Assembly (NCBI GenBank): GCA_029259745.1
Contig: JAJDEO010000038.1
Coordinates: 1-62,478, forward strand
Direction of reading: 5' to 3'
Length of the DNA: 62,478 nt
DNA from: Planctomycetota bacterium
Lineage (GTDB): Bacteria; Planctomycetota; B15-G4
Under the pieces are notes generated by a model, which was given only the letters and a program-made list of their open reading frames with translations, was not told where the DNA came from and did not search any database. Below are positions 62,332-62,478 of the stretch, in pieces (the first letter of the stretch is position 1; each line of letters opens with the position of its first letter). The translations under genes and the position numbers were made by a program.

Positions 62332-62478
62332 GTTGAAGAACTGCCCCGAGTGCGACGTGCGTGGCCGAGTGTGCTTGTGCCCGTGTGGGAACGCAGGCGA
62401 ATCGGTGGATTCGTCGAGGCTCCCGCGCTCGCACAGGCGCGCTCGGGTGCGTGCGGCGCGCCGGATGAGTTTTTCAAC
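62332..62478. repeat. 147-bp repeat with inverted ends; contains copy 2 of the 78-bp repeat
   Basis: The stretch begins gttgaagaact and ends agtttttcaac at the last base of the window; these 11-bp ends are inverted repeats with one mismatch. Its right half (62401-62478) matches 19183-19260. It starts 3 bases after the stop codon of the activator gene. Inverted ends, a lack of coding capacity and a second partial copy elsewhere make it look like a miniature inverted-repeat element or a repetitive extragenic palindrome. Confidence 0.6.

Noticed and set aside
1..62478. tRNA, rRNA and CRISPR arrays
   Set aside because: I looked in the intergenic gaps for T-loop signatures, conserved rRNA stretches and regularly spaced short repeats and found none. 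A covariance-model search would be decisive.

Overview
This is a high-GC bacterial chromosome segment with about 44 protein genes on both strands and no tRNA, rRNA, CRISPR array or intact insertion sequence that I could find. The content points to a member of the Planctomycetota: many large Sec-exported proteins, a c-type cytochrome domain of the planctomycete kind, ELW-x-TDGT repeat proteins, a long MoxR/Bat-type operon, and small sigma-70 factors with extra domains. I infer the phylum from gene content; no marker gene settles it.

Left part (1-9000): a pair of imperfect 160-bp direct repeats (1-160 and 441-598), then a multi-pass membrane protein on the minus strand. A plus-strand group follows: HAD phosphatase, a PrxQ/Bcp peroxiredoxin and a DUF4863/PnbB-like protein. 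Next come an exported protein, a membrane-anchored protein and a beta-helix protein.

9034-19148 is one tightly packed plus-strand operon. Its order is MoxR ATPase, DUF58 protein, a small membrane protein, two BatA/BatB-like VWA membrane proteins, a TPR protein, a 1236-residue exported membrane-anchored protein, and a histone-deacetylase-fold amidohydrolase. Most junctions are 4-nt ATGA or GTGA overlaps.

19149-29315 holds an AIM24-family protein, an exported protein, a degraded PIN-toxin relic and a HEAT-like protein. It also holds divergent truB and glgP, a sigma factor with a long C-terminal extension coupled to an exported protein, and a second paralogous sigma factor. 29330-38000 is mostly minus strand. 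One likely operon encodes a radical-SAM/HhH protein, a DUF4130-UdgX uracil-DNA glycosylase fusion and a gamma-glutamyltransferase. The other carries dapA, lysC, a possible small gene and an archaeal/fungal-type asd.

38146-48883 has pterin-carbinolamine dehydratase, a thioredoxin-like protein, a subtilase, an ELW-x-TDGT repeat protein, an S9 peptidase and an exported endonuclease/exonuclease/phosphatase-fold protein. 49060-62478 has a fusion of an e(P4)-like acid phosphatase with a PhoD-like phosphatase, and a dispersed pyrimidine-nucleoside salvage set (cdd, udp, nupC). It also has a cytochrome/DUF2231 protein, a serine hydrolase, a frameshifted pseudogene, a large exported protein and a sigma-54 activator lacking a receiver domain. 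A 147-bp repeat with inverted ends closes the window.

The best candidate for something undescribed is a C-terminal domain of about 100 residues shared by four otherwise unrelated exported proteins (genes at 4308, 27683, 47303 and 58102). Its hallmark is P-[FL]-K-G-G-T-L-x-P followed by a terminal SN-[GA]-L-like strand. Two further exported proteins (39050 and 41512) have looser versions. It behaves like a lineage-specific sorting or anchoring module, and one carrier is translationally coupled to a sigma factor.
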